Assembly: GCA_000179315.1 (NCBI GenBank)
Contig: ADZZ01000027.1
Span: 1 to 59,253 of the forward strand
Direction of reading: 5' to 3'
From: a delta proteobacterium NaphS2
Lineage (GTDB): Bacteria; Desulfobacterota; DSM-4660; Desulfatiglandales; Desulfatiglandaceae
DNA length: 59,253 nt
Made by a program: the position numbers and the translations under genes. The notes under the pieces are model-generated. The model had not been told where the DNA came from, searched no databases, and saw nothing but the letters and a program-made list of their open reading frames with translations. Below, in pieces: positions 51,846 through 59,253 of this stretch; the first letter of the stretch is position 1, and each line of letters starts with the position of its first letter.

Positions 51846-52826
51846 TCAAAGATCGAGATCATCAAGGGGACTTTTTACGCCGTGGGCGCCCTGCCCGAGG
51901 ACGTGGGTGTAGATCATGGTGGTGGAAAGATCGGAATGTCCCAGAAGCGTCTGAATGGTTCGGATGTCCGTTCCCCTCTCTAAGAGATGCGTTGCGAAAC
52001 TGTGACGAAAGGTGTGCGACGATATGCGTTTATGGATGCCCGCCCTTTTTGCCGCCGCTTTAATGGCCTTGTTGATGACGGACGGATCAATGTGATGCCG
52101 CCTGGTGCGGCCGCTTTCAGGATCTCGCGACAGGCTGCCTGATGGAAAGATATATTGCCATTGCCACTCCTTGGCCGCGTTGGGATATTTACGTTCCAGA
52201 GCGTAGGGCAGATAAACGGCGCCGTACCCGTCAGTGATGTCCTTTTCATGAATCGCCTTCACCCTTGTAAGATGGCTTTGCAGGAGCGGCGCCAGGGAAA
52301 CAGGAAACGGGGTTACCCGGTCTTTATTCCCTTTCCCCGAACGCACGGTGATCTGCCTTAGGTCATAATCGATGTCGTGAACGCGCAGCCGCAAGGCTTC
52401 CATTGCTCGCAGCCCGCTGCCGTATAACAGTTTGACAACCAGGTTCGGTGTTCCCTTCATTAATGAAATTACGGAAACAACTTCCCCTTTGGTCAAGACC
52501 ACGGGGATGTTTTGCCTCTTCCTTGCCCGGATGGCATTAATCCTTCCATCAAGAGGCTGTTCAAGGACTTTCTTATACAAAAAGACGAGGGCGTTCATGG
52601 CCTGATTCTGGGTTGAAGGGGAGACATTTCCGACAACCGCAAGGTGGGTTAGAAATTGTTCAATCTTCGGTTCACCCTCCTTAAGATCATCACGGGATTT
52701 CATGCCGTGAAAGTGCACAAAACGCTTTATCCAGTCACAGTACGATCTTTCGGTGTGAATGGAATAGTGCCCCAGCCGCATGACCGCATGGACTTCATCC
52801 AGCAGCTTCTGGTTTTTTGTTGACAT
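51846..52826 (-). CDS. intI: Integron integrase
   Basis: 326-residue tyrosine recombinase. Catalytic residues in [13 protein letters not shown] (R), [14 protein letters not shown] (H, R), [14 protein letters not shown] (H, Y). The stretch [37 protein letters not shown] between the first R and HxxR is the extra segment found only in integron integrases. GGGGGA upstream of ATG. It reads away from plus-strand cassettes, the usual integron layout. Confidence 0.92.
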   Translation of the reverse strand: MSTKNQKLLDEVHAVMRLGHYSIHTERSYCDWIKRFVHFHGMKSRDDLKEGEPKIEQFLTHLAVVGNVSPSTQNQAMNALVFLYKKVLEQPLDGRINAIRARKRQNIPVVLTKGEVVSVISLMKGTPNLVVKLLYGSGLRAMEALRLRVHDIDYDLRQITVRSGKGNKDRVTPFPVSLAPLLQSHLTRVKAIHEKDITDGYGAVYLPYALERKYPNAAKEWQWQYIFPSGSLSRDPESGRTRRHHIDPSVINKAIKAAAKRAGIHKRISSHTFRHSFATHLLERGTDIRTIQTLLGHSDLSTTMIYTHVLGQGAHGVKSPLDDLDL

Positions 52827-52912
52827 TTTGCATCCCCCTCAATACCCTGATCCTCATTCGCGAATAGTGAAACACTGTTAATCGGTAATTGAAGTGCCCA
52901 TCAGGCGTTTAT

Positions 52913-53017
52913 CCTTGATAGCAGAAATAAAGCGCCTTATCAAGGAAAATATGCTTGGATAATTTAATAGCCATGCATGAATGCCTTGATAGATGGAAAT
53001 TGGGAATTTATCAAGGC
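52913..53017. repeat. Paired inverted repeats upstream of intI
   Basis: CCTTGATA at 52913-52920 is inverted as TATCAAGG at 52938-52945. GCCTTGATA at 52983-52991 is inverted as TATCAAGGC at 53009-53017. Two like hairpins about 65-70 bases apart between intI and the first cassette frame; could be integrase or regulator sites in the attI region. A GTTATGA at 53054-53060, like the attC ends, is a weak candidate crossover point. Confidence 0.5.
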
Positions 53018-53178
53018 AAATTGACCTGATAATCAATGGTTGGCATGCGCGTCGTTATGAGGATCTTTGAAAAGGAGAAAATGGGCTGTTTATAATGACA
53101 ACCAAGTATGCTAATATGTTAATTCATTAAGTCATATTAATTTAGTGGGGTGTATTATAATCATGTATGGAGGTTGAT

Positions 53179-53268
53179 ATGGAAGGTATCATTATTCTTA
53201 TTTTTGTCATTTGGGTAATTGCTCAGATAGGAAAAGTTGTTAATAGAGGTGGGAATAAAAAGGATTAG
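53179..53268 (+). CDS. 29-residue single-helix membrane peptide
   Basis: MEGIIILIFVIWVIAQIGKV, then VNRGGNKKD. TGGAGG lies five to six bases before the ATG. One membrane helix followed by a charged tail. First frame after intI. Function unknown; small membrane proteins or toxins of this form are known in cassettes. Confidence 0.5.
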   Translation: MEGIIILIFVIWVIAQIGKVVNRGGNKKD

Positions 53269-53275
53269 CATATTG

Positions 53276-53316
53276 CAAATGCCAAAAGAAATTTGAATTC
53301 AATTCTGAGGCATTTG
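53276..53316. repeat. Hairpin behind the small membrane peptide gene
   Basis: CAAATGCC at 53276 and GGCATTTG at 53309 form a perfect 8-bp stem around an AT-rich centre (GAATTCAATTC). Terminator or degenerate recombination site. Confidence 0.4.
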
Positions 53317-53370
53317 TAGTGTGAATCCAAATAGTCCGATATGAGCTTCCTGAATAACTGTTTTTGATCC

Positions 53371-53453
53371 AGTCTCATTTCATACGCCACTAAAAAGCTG
53401 GGGCTAAAGGTTCATGCTTTGCCCTAACCCTACAAATTGAAATGAGTGGGACT
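53371..53453. repeat. Nested inverted repeat, attC-like in shape
   Basis: Outer arms AGTCTCATTTCA (53371) and TGAAATGAGTGGGACT (53438); inner arms GGGGCTAAAG (53400) and CTTTGCCC (53417) with one unpaired base. Overall an 80-base imperfect hairpin of the size of attC sites, but it lacks the GTTRRRY end. Confidence 0.35.
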
Positions 53454-53680
53454 GCTTGACTCGGAAACTGGCAACACAGCATGAAAAGCCATGGGTCCAC
53501 GTTGACATTGACGAGATGAACGAAGCGATAGCGGTCGATATCATTGGCGGATGGATTTTCAGACATGGCATCCAAGAGTTGAACGCGGTCGGTTCCAGGG
53601 CCAGCAAAGAGCCGGGGATTCATGATATAGTTGTGGCGATTCTGGAAAAAGCCTTGGAGGGAAACCACCATCGGGGATAG
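53441..53680 (+). pseudogene. C-terminal fragment of a putative molybdenum carrier protein
   Basis: LTRKLATQHEKPWVHVDIDE ... IIGGWIFRHGIQELNAVGSRASKEPGIHD matches the second half of the cMoCo/YpsA-like 'putative molybdenum carrier' family (pattern TARxxxKPxxHxD, LNVAGPRASKxP). The N-terminal nucleotide-binding half is missing: a stop lies just upstream. A broken cassette or deletion remnant. Confidence 0.5.
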
Positions 53681-53864
53681 ATTAGAAGACATGATGGTCA
53701 TGGGTGTCCCCCCAAACGGTCGACGAAGCCGTTATCTTGTGCCAAGGGAACGGCGATTTATTCAAATCCTGTGGGATCCTGATCGGTTAAAAGGATTGTC
53801 ACGTTGACACGTCTTTGCCCCTGATTATTGATACCGCGTAGGAACAGCTGAAAAGAACGTACGC

Positions 53865-54704
53865 GTGAAGTTACTGGAAAGTGTTTACGTCATGACCACA
53901 CACAAAGGTGCTAGAAGGTCCATCATTGAGAGACCGTTTACAGGTAAGTTATCGGGCTTAGAAAGGATCGGCTTTTCGGCCGATCATAAGCCGCAAAGGA
54001 TCGCTACTCTATCCTTTCCAGTGCGGGAGTATAGGCCTACTAGCGACAATACCTCCCTAATCGTCGAGATTGTCGAAAAACGACATCCTGCCCTCTTATT
54101 GTGCGCGGGTTGGTCGGTTCCAACGGAACAAAGTTTGGGTCCCATCATTGCGGCAACACAGTATGTAAAGACATCTGTAGTTCTGGAAACCACCTCCCCA
54201 ACCCCAATTTACTTCAGGATTACTAACGGATGCAGGAGTCGGATGGGAGCACAATTCTTCTCCACCCGCGAAGACACCAACAACGCAGCTAAATGCGGTC
54301 CTGACCACTTAGCGAATGCCTTATCGGATCGTTCTTTCCCGTTTCTCAATCGAGAGGTGCTTCTCCTCATTTGCGGAGAGGTTATGGTTGTTCGTGGCCG
54401 AAAAAAGGTCCAGTTTCACTGGTCTGTTCCACAGGTGTTGCAGGATGCAGTACGTGCACCTTCAGTAATGATCCTAAACCCAACCCATACACGAATGGGT
54501 AACTGTGGAACGGTAAAGGCGTGGCGCGAATACCTGTCCTCTGGCGGAAGAACCTATGTGAGTGCATCGAACTGGGATCTTTCCAGTGGTCAGCACCGAT
54601 CTGACACCCTTCATAGCGTGTGGTATAATGGTAATTTGAAAACTCCCGTGTATTCCTTTGAGAATGAGCAACTATGTTATCGTGAATGCCTTCAGCCAGT
54701 TTAA
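53865..54704 (+). CDS. Cassette-borne protein, possibly nitrilase-like
   Basis: Up to 279 residues from a GTG, or 270 from ATG 53892. LLLCAGWSVPTEQSLGPII, SVVLETTSPTPIYFRITNG, LLLICGEVMVVRG and PSVMILNPTHTRMG recall the strand/loop order of carbon-nitrogen hydrolases, with C in ICGE where the nucleophile would be; this is a weak guess. Its stop lies inside an attC-like R'' box, typical of integron cassettes. No signal peptide. Confidence 0.6.
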   Translation: MKLLESVYVMTTHKGARRSIIERPFTGKLSGLERIGFSADHKPQRIATLSFPVREYRPTSDNTSLIVEIVEKRHPALLLCAGWSVPTEQSLGPIIAATQYVKTSVVLETTSPTPIYFRITNGCRSRMGAQFFSTREDTNNAAKCGPDHLANALSDRSFPFLNREVLLLICGEVMVVRGRKKVQFHWSVPQVLQDAVRAPSVMILNPTHTRMGNCGTVKAWREYLSSGGRTYVSASNWDLSSGQHRSDTLHSVWYNGNLKTPVYSFENEQLCYRECLQPV

Positions 54705-54780
54705 CAACCGTCCGTCGCGTGGTCCTGCTGCTGCCATCGGGTCGGATCAGTAAAATACATATAATTTCGGTTGGTTGAGC
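54699..54780 (+). other. attC-like site 1
   Basis: Starts GTTTAAC (RYYYAAC) overlapping the stop codon and ends GTTGAGC (GTTRRRY); AACCG and CGGTT extend the pairing. The central loop is large and poorly paired. Confidence 0.4.
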
Positions 54781-54797
54781 TACAAGGCACAGTATCT

Positions 54798-54905
54798 TTG
54801 GCACCTAGAAGCGTTTTTTTGCCCTCAAAAATATGCTTCTAAGGAAGATTTTTTTCAAAGGGGAGTTGCGCAAAGCTATTTTTCCCTTATAAGGCAAGGT
54901 GCCAA
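54798..54905. repeat. Nested inverted repeat between cassettes
   Basis: TTGGCACCT at 54798 and AGGTGCCAA at 54897, with AGAAGC and GCTTCT nested inside the left part. No gene lies in 54781-54953. Confidence 0.4.
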
Positions 54906-54953
54906 GCAATATACTCCGTAATTCCGTGCTATTAACCGAACTATGGGCGGCCA

Positions 54954-55033
54954 ACCCAACGCTCCACCGGACCCCAGACGTGGATGGCAAATAGGAACGT
55001 AAGCGAAAGGGTCCGGTGAGCTCATCGTTATGC
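54954..55033 (+). other. attC site 2
   Basis: R'' ACCCAAC (54954), arm GCTCCACCGGACCC, loop, arm GGGTCCGGTGAGC with one unpaired base in the stem, end box GTTATGC (55027). An extrahelical base in a long imperfect stem is the attC hallmark. Confidence 0.65.
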
Positions 55034-55058
55034 AGCCGCAATATATAGGGAGGCAGTA

Positions 55059-55169
55059 ATGCGAAAATATCGATATGGACATCAGATGGGACAGTGTGGC
55101 CTTGTGCGAATTGCAAGATTGTGGGGTGGTTTTATCAGGGTAGACATACAGTTCCAACCAAATTCCTAG
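55059..55169 (+). CDS. 36-residue cassette reading frame
   Basis: MRKYRYGHQMGQCGLVRIAR and 16 more residues. GGGAGG lies six bases before the ATG, which sits 26 bases inside the cassette behind attC 2, the usual spot for a cassette gene. Not recognised; could be a short basic peptide or a truncated gene. Confidence 0.35.
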   Translation: MRKYRYGHQMGQCGLVRIARLWGGFIRVDIQFQPNS

Positions 55170-55206
55170 CTTGTGACTGTAGCCATTTTTTCTGAGGAGG
55201 TATATT

Positions 55207-55671
55207 TTGAACAAAACTGATGAAGTAGTTGAACGTATACTCAATGCAAAATATCTTACTAAAAAAAAATATAAATGTCAAAATTGTGAGTATATTGGGT
55301 ATCATGTTTTTGAATTCCATTATAATGTTATCTTTATACCGATAATTATAATAATATGTACAGTAGGGATTTATATCTTTATAAAAGTATCAAGTAATAT
55401 TGATTGGTTTTTTGTTTTATTGGTTGTTTTGCCTGGTATGTTTTTTATTGCTAGTGTTGTGTGTTTATTAATCATTTTTGTCATTAATATCATTAACGAT
55501 ATTGAAAAAAACAGGAATGGTAAGAAAATAGTCTCAATTGACAAATTGTTAAAATCTCCATATGCTTGTGTTAATTATGACAAATCAGACACATATATAC
55601 TCTGCCCATTATGCAAGAAAAGGACATTTGTGTTTTTGGAAGATTTATCTGACTACGCTGATTGCGATTAG
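55207..55671 (+). CDS. Membrane protein with cysteine pairs, AT-rich cassette gene
   Basis: 154 residues from a TTG with GAGGAGG six bases upstream. CQNCEYIG near the N-terminus and LCPLCKKRTF near the C-terminus look like half-sites of a zinc ribbon; two hydrophobic helices lie between (IFIPIIIIICTVGIYIF, FVLLVVLPGMFFIASVVCLLIIFVI). Much richer in A+T than its neighbours, a sign of recent transfer. Function unknown. Confidence 0.7.
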   Translation: MNKTDEVVERILNAKYLTKKKYKCQNCEYIGYHVFEFHYNVIFIPIIIIICTVGIYIFIKVSSNIDWFFVLLVVLPGMFFIASVVCLLIIFVINIINDIEKNRNGKKIVSIDKLLKSPYACVNYDKSDTYILCPLCKKRTFVFLEDLSDYADCD

Positions 55672-55690
55672 CACATATTAACATATAGAA

Positions 55691-55876
55691 ACTATAGTTT
55701 TAGTCGTCATCTCCTCCAGCTTTGCGGACAAGAGTTACTGGGAGCGGATCAACATTTTGACCGATGCCATCTTCGAGGTCTTTGCGCCTATTGAAGCTTC
55801 GGCATTTACTCCAGATGAGTGGAAATCCAAAAAGTCCCTCATTACCGACTACGCCGAAAACGGCCTTTTGGTCTGA
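55691..55876 (+). pseudogene. C-terminal fragment of an MNT-type nucleotidyltransferase
   Basis: IVLVVISSSFADKSYWERIN, then ILTDAIFEVFAPIEASAFTPDEW and DYAENGLLV-stop match the end of minimal nucleotidyltransferases (antitoxin-like MNT proteins). The GSxxRG-type catalytic start is absent. No other gene is recognised in 55877-56128. Confidence 0.5.
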
Positions 55877-56128
55877 ATTTTTAGAATCGCGAACCAAACG
55901 CTGGGAAATTCCGGGGACAAGCAGTGACAATTGTCGTGTCATCCGCGGTTTCCGGGATCAAGGGATTGGAAGTCAATGGATAAGCAGGGAGATGAAGGGG
56001 AAAAAGGAGTGACAGAAAGCGCAAGGGCGTGCGGACCTCGGGTTTACGGATTTTAGGAACTCAGAGGAAATGGTCGGACTTTTCGATTTTTCTGAAGAAA
56101 ACTGGGAGGGCAGATCTTTTGACGGATT

Positions 56129-56176
56129 TCCCAACCAAGCCTTTCACCAGATAAACTGGTGAAGGCGGCGTTATGC
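56129..56176 (+). other. attC site 3
   Basis: TCCCAAC (56129), arm GCCTTTCACCAG, 5-base loop ATAAA, arm CTGGTGAAGGC with one unpaired T, end box GTTATGC (56170), the same end box as attC 2. Short and well paired. Confidence 0.7.
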
Positions 56177-56192
56177 TGCGAGGTAAAATATC

Positions 56193-56873
56193 ATGCCTCT
56201 TCAAATGACATCTGAACTTCGGTTTCCAATGGGGGCCTCTACTCAGCTTAGTAGGGGTGCAGTGGAAGATTTTCTTGTCTTAGCGAGAAGAATTACTTCG
56301 ACGACTAGCCGAAAGCAAATAATAGAAACCTTTAAGGAATATTTTTGTAGGGCCAGTGGTGAATATTATGAAAGCAGCTCAAGCCTGTCTTGGGCAGAAT
56401 CTGACTTGGATCGAGATGCCCATAATGCTTCATCAGACGCCCCAGGGTTTATCGCCGCATTCTGTGATGCCTGCGAACAGCTTGGTAATATGGATATAGC
56501 TATTCCTAATCATGAAGTTGTCAACAATATACTTGAAAAACATAATGTGCCATTCAGAATAATTGACGATGAGCTTTGCAATACGACCGAGTATATAGCT
56601 CCCCCAAAGCCGAAAGAATCTCCGGAAAGCGTTGTTGCCAGAGCTTTGTCTGACGCTAAAGCATTAATTGGTAGCGCAAATGCATCAAGTGCCATAGATA
56701 GAGCCCATACCGCTCTACATGGATACCTGACCCATCTATGTGTGAATAACGAAATAGAGATCAAACAGGATATAACTACAGCTAAGGCATTTAAACTATT
56801 GAGGCAATCACACCCGGCTCTTGTACCTGATGGGCCACGTGCATCTGACATAACGAATAAGGTTAGATTGTGA
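56193..56873 (+). CDS. Abi_C-like protein, possible abortive-infection cassette
   Basis: 226 residues. The C-terminal third (SSAIDRAHTALHGYLTHLCV, EIEIKQDITTAKAFKLLRQSHPAL) resembles the helical Abi_C domain of AbiJ-type proteins; the part after this is cut short, as the frame ends within the next attC-like site. The N-terminal part is not recognised. It starts 17 bases after attC 3. Role in phage defence is inference. Confidence 0.6.
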   Translation: MPLQMTSELRFPMGASTQLSRGAVEDFLVLARRITSTTSRKQIIETFKEYFCRASGEYYESSSSLSWAESDLDRDAHNASSDAPGFIAAFCDACEQLGNMDIAIPNHEVVNNILEKHNVPFRIIDDELCNTTEYIAPPKPKESPESVVARALSDAKALIGSANASSAIDRAHTALHGYLTHLCVNNEIEIKQDITTAKAFKLLRQSHPALVPDGPRASDITNKVRL

Positions 56874-56910
56874 GAGCGGAGCGAACCACAATCTGAACCG
56901 TTTGTTGGAC
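56848..56910 (+). other. attC-like site 4
   Basis: ACATAAC, arm GGTTAGATTGTG, loop, arm CACAATCTGAACC with one unpaired base, end box GTTGGAC (fits GTTRRRY). It overlaps the end of the preceding gene. 56911-57130 holds no recognised gene. Confidence 0.5.
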
Positions 56911-57130
56911 AAGCCCGGTTACTATATATAGAAAACAGCTTTTTTGAAAGAGGCAGCTTGATCAGGACAGAAGTGAGACAGGGATTTTCTGCTTCTGCCC
57001 ATATGCTCTTTGAAATAGATTTGCCTGAAGAACAAGGCTTTCAGAAGCGGAATATGCAGTTTTTTTGCGCATAGGTGTCCATTACCGGGGAAACCGGGCT
57101 TTTTCATAAACCGGTGATGTTGGCTCTGGG

Positions 57131-58243
57131 TTACATAACGATTTCTCCGTGTTCGCTCATGTAAGGCAGGTGGACCTGCTTCGCCGGCGGTTTTGCTATT
57201 TTTGTCAGGACAATTTTCATGGCCGCTCCGCATACCGGGCAGGTAATTGTTGGCCGTTCTTTCAATTTCTTGGCAAACATATTGAGCGGATTAACCCGGA
57301 GCACCATCTGCAAAAAACAGATGAGCTTTTTGCTGCATGGATGGAGAAAACCGTAACACCTGGCCCTTCGAAAGCCCTTGGGCAGCACATGGAGCATGAG
57401 CAGATAGAGGAAATATTCCCCGGTGACGGTCCTGCTTCTGTATTGCCCGGTTTTGGCATGGAGATACCTGAAGGTGACCATGCCGTTTTCGCATTGCAGA
57501 ATATCCTGTTCCCGGATGACGCCCCGGTAGAGATATCTGCCAAGATAAATGATTGCCTTGTCGCCGTTGCCGACGTCTTTGCAGTCAACGACCCACTGTT
57601 TCGGGCAATCTTCTGGCACGCTCAGCCCGTGGTCAACAATGGCCTGGAGGATCTTTGCTCTGAAGACTTGCGCCAGAGCCTTGTGGCTGAAAAGATACCC
57701 GGAAGATTTGACCCGCCATAATGCTGTTTTTGTATTGATGCTTGCCCCCGGCATGACAACATGAATGTGGGGATGATAGTCGAGTGCTCTTGAATGGGTA
57801 TGGAGTATGGTGGTAAAGCCGGCTGCTCCACCGAGTTTTTTGTCTTTTTGGGTAAATGTTTTCAGGAGATCCTGGACGCAGGCAAACATGAGGGAATAGA
57901 TTGTTGCCTGATTTTTCCAGGCAAGATCCCTGAGCTGTTTGGGGAGGGTGAAGGTGATCAGATAGTATTGAGCCGGTAAGCGCTTGCTCAACTGATTCTC
58001 GATCCACTGCCGGTTTTCATGGTTCTGGCAATGGGGACAGTTCCTGTGGCCACAGGAATGTGGAATATAGACCTGTTTTCCGCAGTTGTGATCCGTACAT
58101 TTCGCCAGCATGTGCGGGCCATATTCTTGTCTGCATTGTGCCATGGTCTGCAGAGCCTTTGTATGGCTTGGCAGGACGGAATTCTCGTATCGGTCCAAAA
58201 AGCGGTCCCTGAATTCATTGATAATCGAGGAGAGCAGAATCAT
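57131..58243 (-). CDS. IS91-family HUH transposase
   Basis: 370 residues. N-terminal zinc-binding part ([21 protein letters not shown] and [10 protein letters not shown]), HUH motif [11 protein letters not shown], two-tyrosine motif YLGRY and C-terminal CPVCGAAM. These rolling-circle enzymes nick and join single strands. The ATG at 58243 overlaps the stop of the upstream recombinase (ATGA), so the longer frame is not preferred. Confidence 0.9.
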   Translation of the reverse strand: MILLSSIINEFRDRFLDRYENSVLPSHTKALQTMAQCRQEYGPHMLAKCTDHNCGKQVYIPHSCGHRNCPHCQNHENRQWIENQLSKRLPAQYYLITFTLPKQLRDLAWKNQATIYSLMFACVQDLLKTFTQKDKKLGGAAGFTTILHTHSRALDYHPHIHVVMPGASINTKTALWRVKSSGYLFSHKALAQVFRAKILQAIVDHGLSVPEDCPKQWVVDCKDVGNGDKAIIYLGRYLYRGVIREQDILQCENGMVTFRYLHAKTGQYRSRTVTGEYFLYLLMLHVLPKGFRRARCYGFLHPCSKKLICFLQMVLRVNPLNMFAKKLKERPTITCPVCGAAMKIVLTKIAKPPAKQVHLPYMSEHGEIVM

Positions 58244-59152
58244 TTGACCCCTCCCCATGTTATATCAAAGGTGTTGGCCAGCGTATTGACGGCCTGGCTG
58301 GCATTGTTTCCGGTATTGGAAGTCAGATGGGTGTATCTGGTGGTGGTCAGGACACTGACATGGCCCAGGATCTGTTGTAATTCAATGAGATCAACGCCTG
58401 CTTCCAGCATATGCGTTGCATAGCTGTGCCGCAGGGAATGGCATGAAATTTTTTTTTATGCCGAGTTGTCTGACAACGGCTTTCATGGCGGTCTGGATGC
58501 CGCCTCTGTCCAGTGGCTGCTGAACCAGGTGGGCATTATTCAGACCTCTTTTCCGGCTTGGAAAAAGGAAATGGGGATGTTTGTGAACCTGCCAGAAATT
58601 TCTCAGCACGCGCAGAGTATTTTCAGGCAGCGGCACCAGCCGGTCTTTGTTGCCCTTGGCGTCGCGAATATGAACTCGCATATTGACGGAGTCGATATCA
58701 CCGACAGTCAGCCTGATTCCTTCGCCAAGGCGCAGCCCCATGCTGTAGGTGGTAAAGAAAAAGACTTTGTAGCTCAACTTGTTGGTTTCGGCGAACAGCC
58801 GGTTGAGCTGCTCAATGGATAGAATATCCGGGATCCTGGATGTTCTTGGCGGTTTGATTAAGGGGATGTCTTCCCAGGTTTTGTTCAGTACCCTGGCGTA
58901 AAAGAACTTCAGACCATACAGATCGAGCTTGACCGTACTCCAGGAATGGCATTCCAGAAGCTCATTAAAATAGTCAAGCAACTGGTCGGATGTAAGATTG
59001 ACGATCCTGCAATCGAAATAGTTTCCGATTCGCCTGATCGCCCTTGAGTACGCCTCAATGGTTTTTGGCCGTAATCCATTGAGTTTCAGGTATTTCTGGT
59101 GCTTCCGGTAATACTTGTTGAATTGCGAATTTTTTGGCATGGTGGTATCCAT
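58240..59152 (-). pseudogene. Tyrosine recombinase coupled to IS91 transposase, frameshift at A9
   Basis: N-terminal SAM-like domain (KYYRKHQKYLKLNGLRPKTIEAYSRAI) and catalytic part with TYSMGLRLGEGIRLTV (R). The frame then fails at a run of nine A on the coding strand (about 58449-58457). One base less restores [38 protein letters not shown] and an end GGVK that overlaps the transposase ATG. AGGAGG eight bases before ATG 59152. The pair recombinase plus IS91-type transposase occurs together in other mobile elements. Either a slip mutation or expression by slippage. Confidence 0.8.
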
Positions 59153-59253
59153 TGTAATCTCCTCCTTGTAATGATTGAAATGAAAGGCAAATGCGCCTTC
59201 CTTGATGATTTCTTTTTATTACAAAGTTGGAGGAGATTACAGCAGGTAATCTG

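Noticed and set aside
53054-53060. GTTATGA as the attI crossover point
   Set aside because: Resembles the attC end box GTTATGC but a 7-base match alone is not enough; noted only as a candidate within the repeat entry.
56922-57233. 103-codon minus-strand frame past the IS91 transposase gene
   Set aside because: Shifted frame over the transposase 3' end with no recognisable sequence.
1-59253. CRISPR arrays, tRNA and rRNA genes
   Set aside because: No regularly spaced direct repeats, no cloverleaf with CCA-adjacent arms and no rRNA core sequences were seen on either strand by eye.

Overview
The window looks like a piece of a Gram-negative, Desulfobacterota-like chromosome. The evidence is NtrC-type sigma-54 regulation with a -24/-12 promoter, long PAS/GAF histidine kinases, TonB and outer-membrane transport, several cobalamin riboswitches and many insertion sequences. 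This placement is inference; there is no rRNA or marker gene. No rRNA, tRNA or CRISPR array was seen.

Left arm (1-14.5 kb) is accessory DNA. An IS4-type transposase gene is split by a complete IS21-family element, followed by an IS630-family element. Next, on the minus strand, comes a fusion of a degenerate AAA/ABC-type ATPase to a radical SAM domain. It is followed by a 1111-residue metallophosphoesterase-NACHT-FGE protein and a second FGE gene broken by an IS1634-like element (4-bp CTAG duplication). The C-terminal segments of the two FGE genes differ in the way expected of variable regions of a diversity-generating retroelement (DGR). Each is followed by the same small hairpin, but no reverse transcriptase or template repeat lies in the window.

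Core block A (14.6-20 kb) holds a flavodoxin, a class II photolyase, a frameshifted MFS transporter and a FetAB-like metal exporter with a strong promoter/operator.

Core block B (20.2-36.5 kb) is a corrinoid-uptake locus on the minus strand with three cobalamin riboswitches, each followed by an intrinsic terminator. Switch 1 (35.4 kb) precedes an exported BtuF-CbiZ fusion and a full energising complex (DUF3450 protein, TtpC-like, ExbB, ExbD, TonB, TPR). Switch 2 (27.3 kb) precedes a TonB-dependent receptor. Switch 3 (24.6 kb) precedes a 65-residue protein, BtuF, BtuC, BtuD and CobT. The genes together would bind corrinoids outside, energise import, carry them across the inner membrane and rebuild the lower ligand.

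Core block C (35.7-51.8 kb) carries a PP-loop protein, an enolase-superfamily enzyme with an altered metal ligand, sensor kinases, an NtrC-type regulator, an LpxL-like acyltransferase and an IS1595 insertion with 8-bp duplications. A REC-PAS-kinase gene follows a perfect 44-bp palindrome and a sigma-54 promoter. A SLC13-type transporter with RCK_C domains and an EEP-family hydrolase complete the block.

Right arm (51.8-59.2 kb) begins with an integron integrase (minus) facing a short array of plus-strand cassette-like genes separated by attC-like hairpins. These include a putative Abi_C-type protein and several gene fragments. The window ends with a tyrosine recombinase (frameshifted at A9) coupled to an IS91-family HUH transposase.
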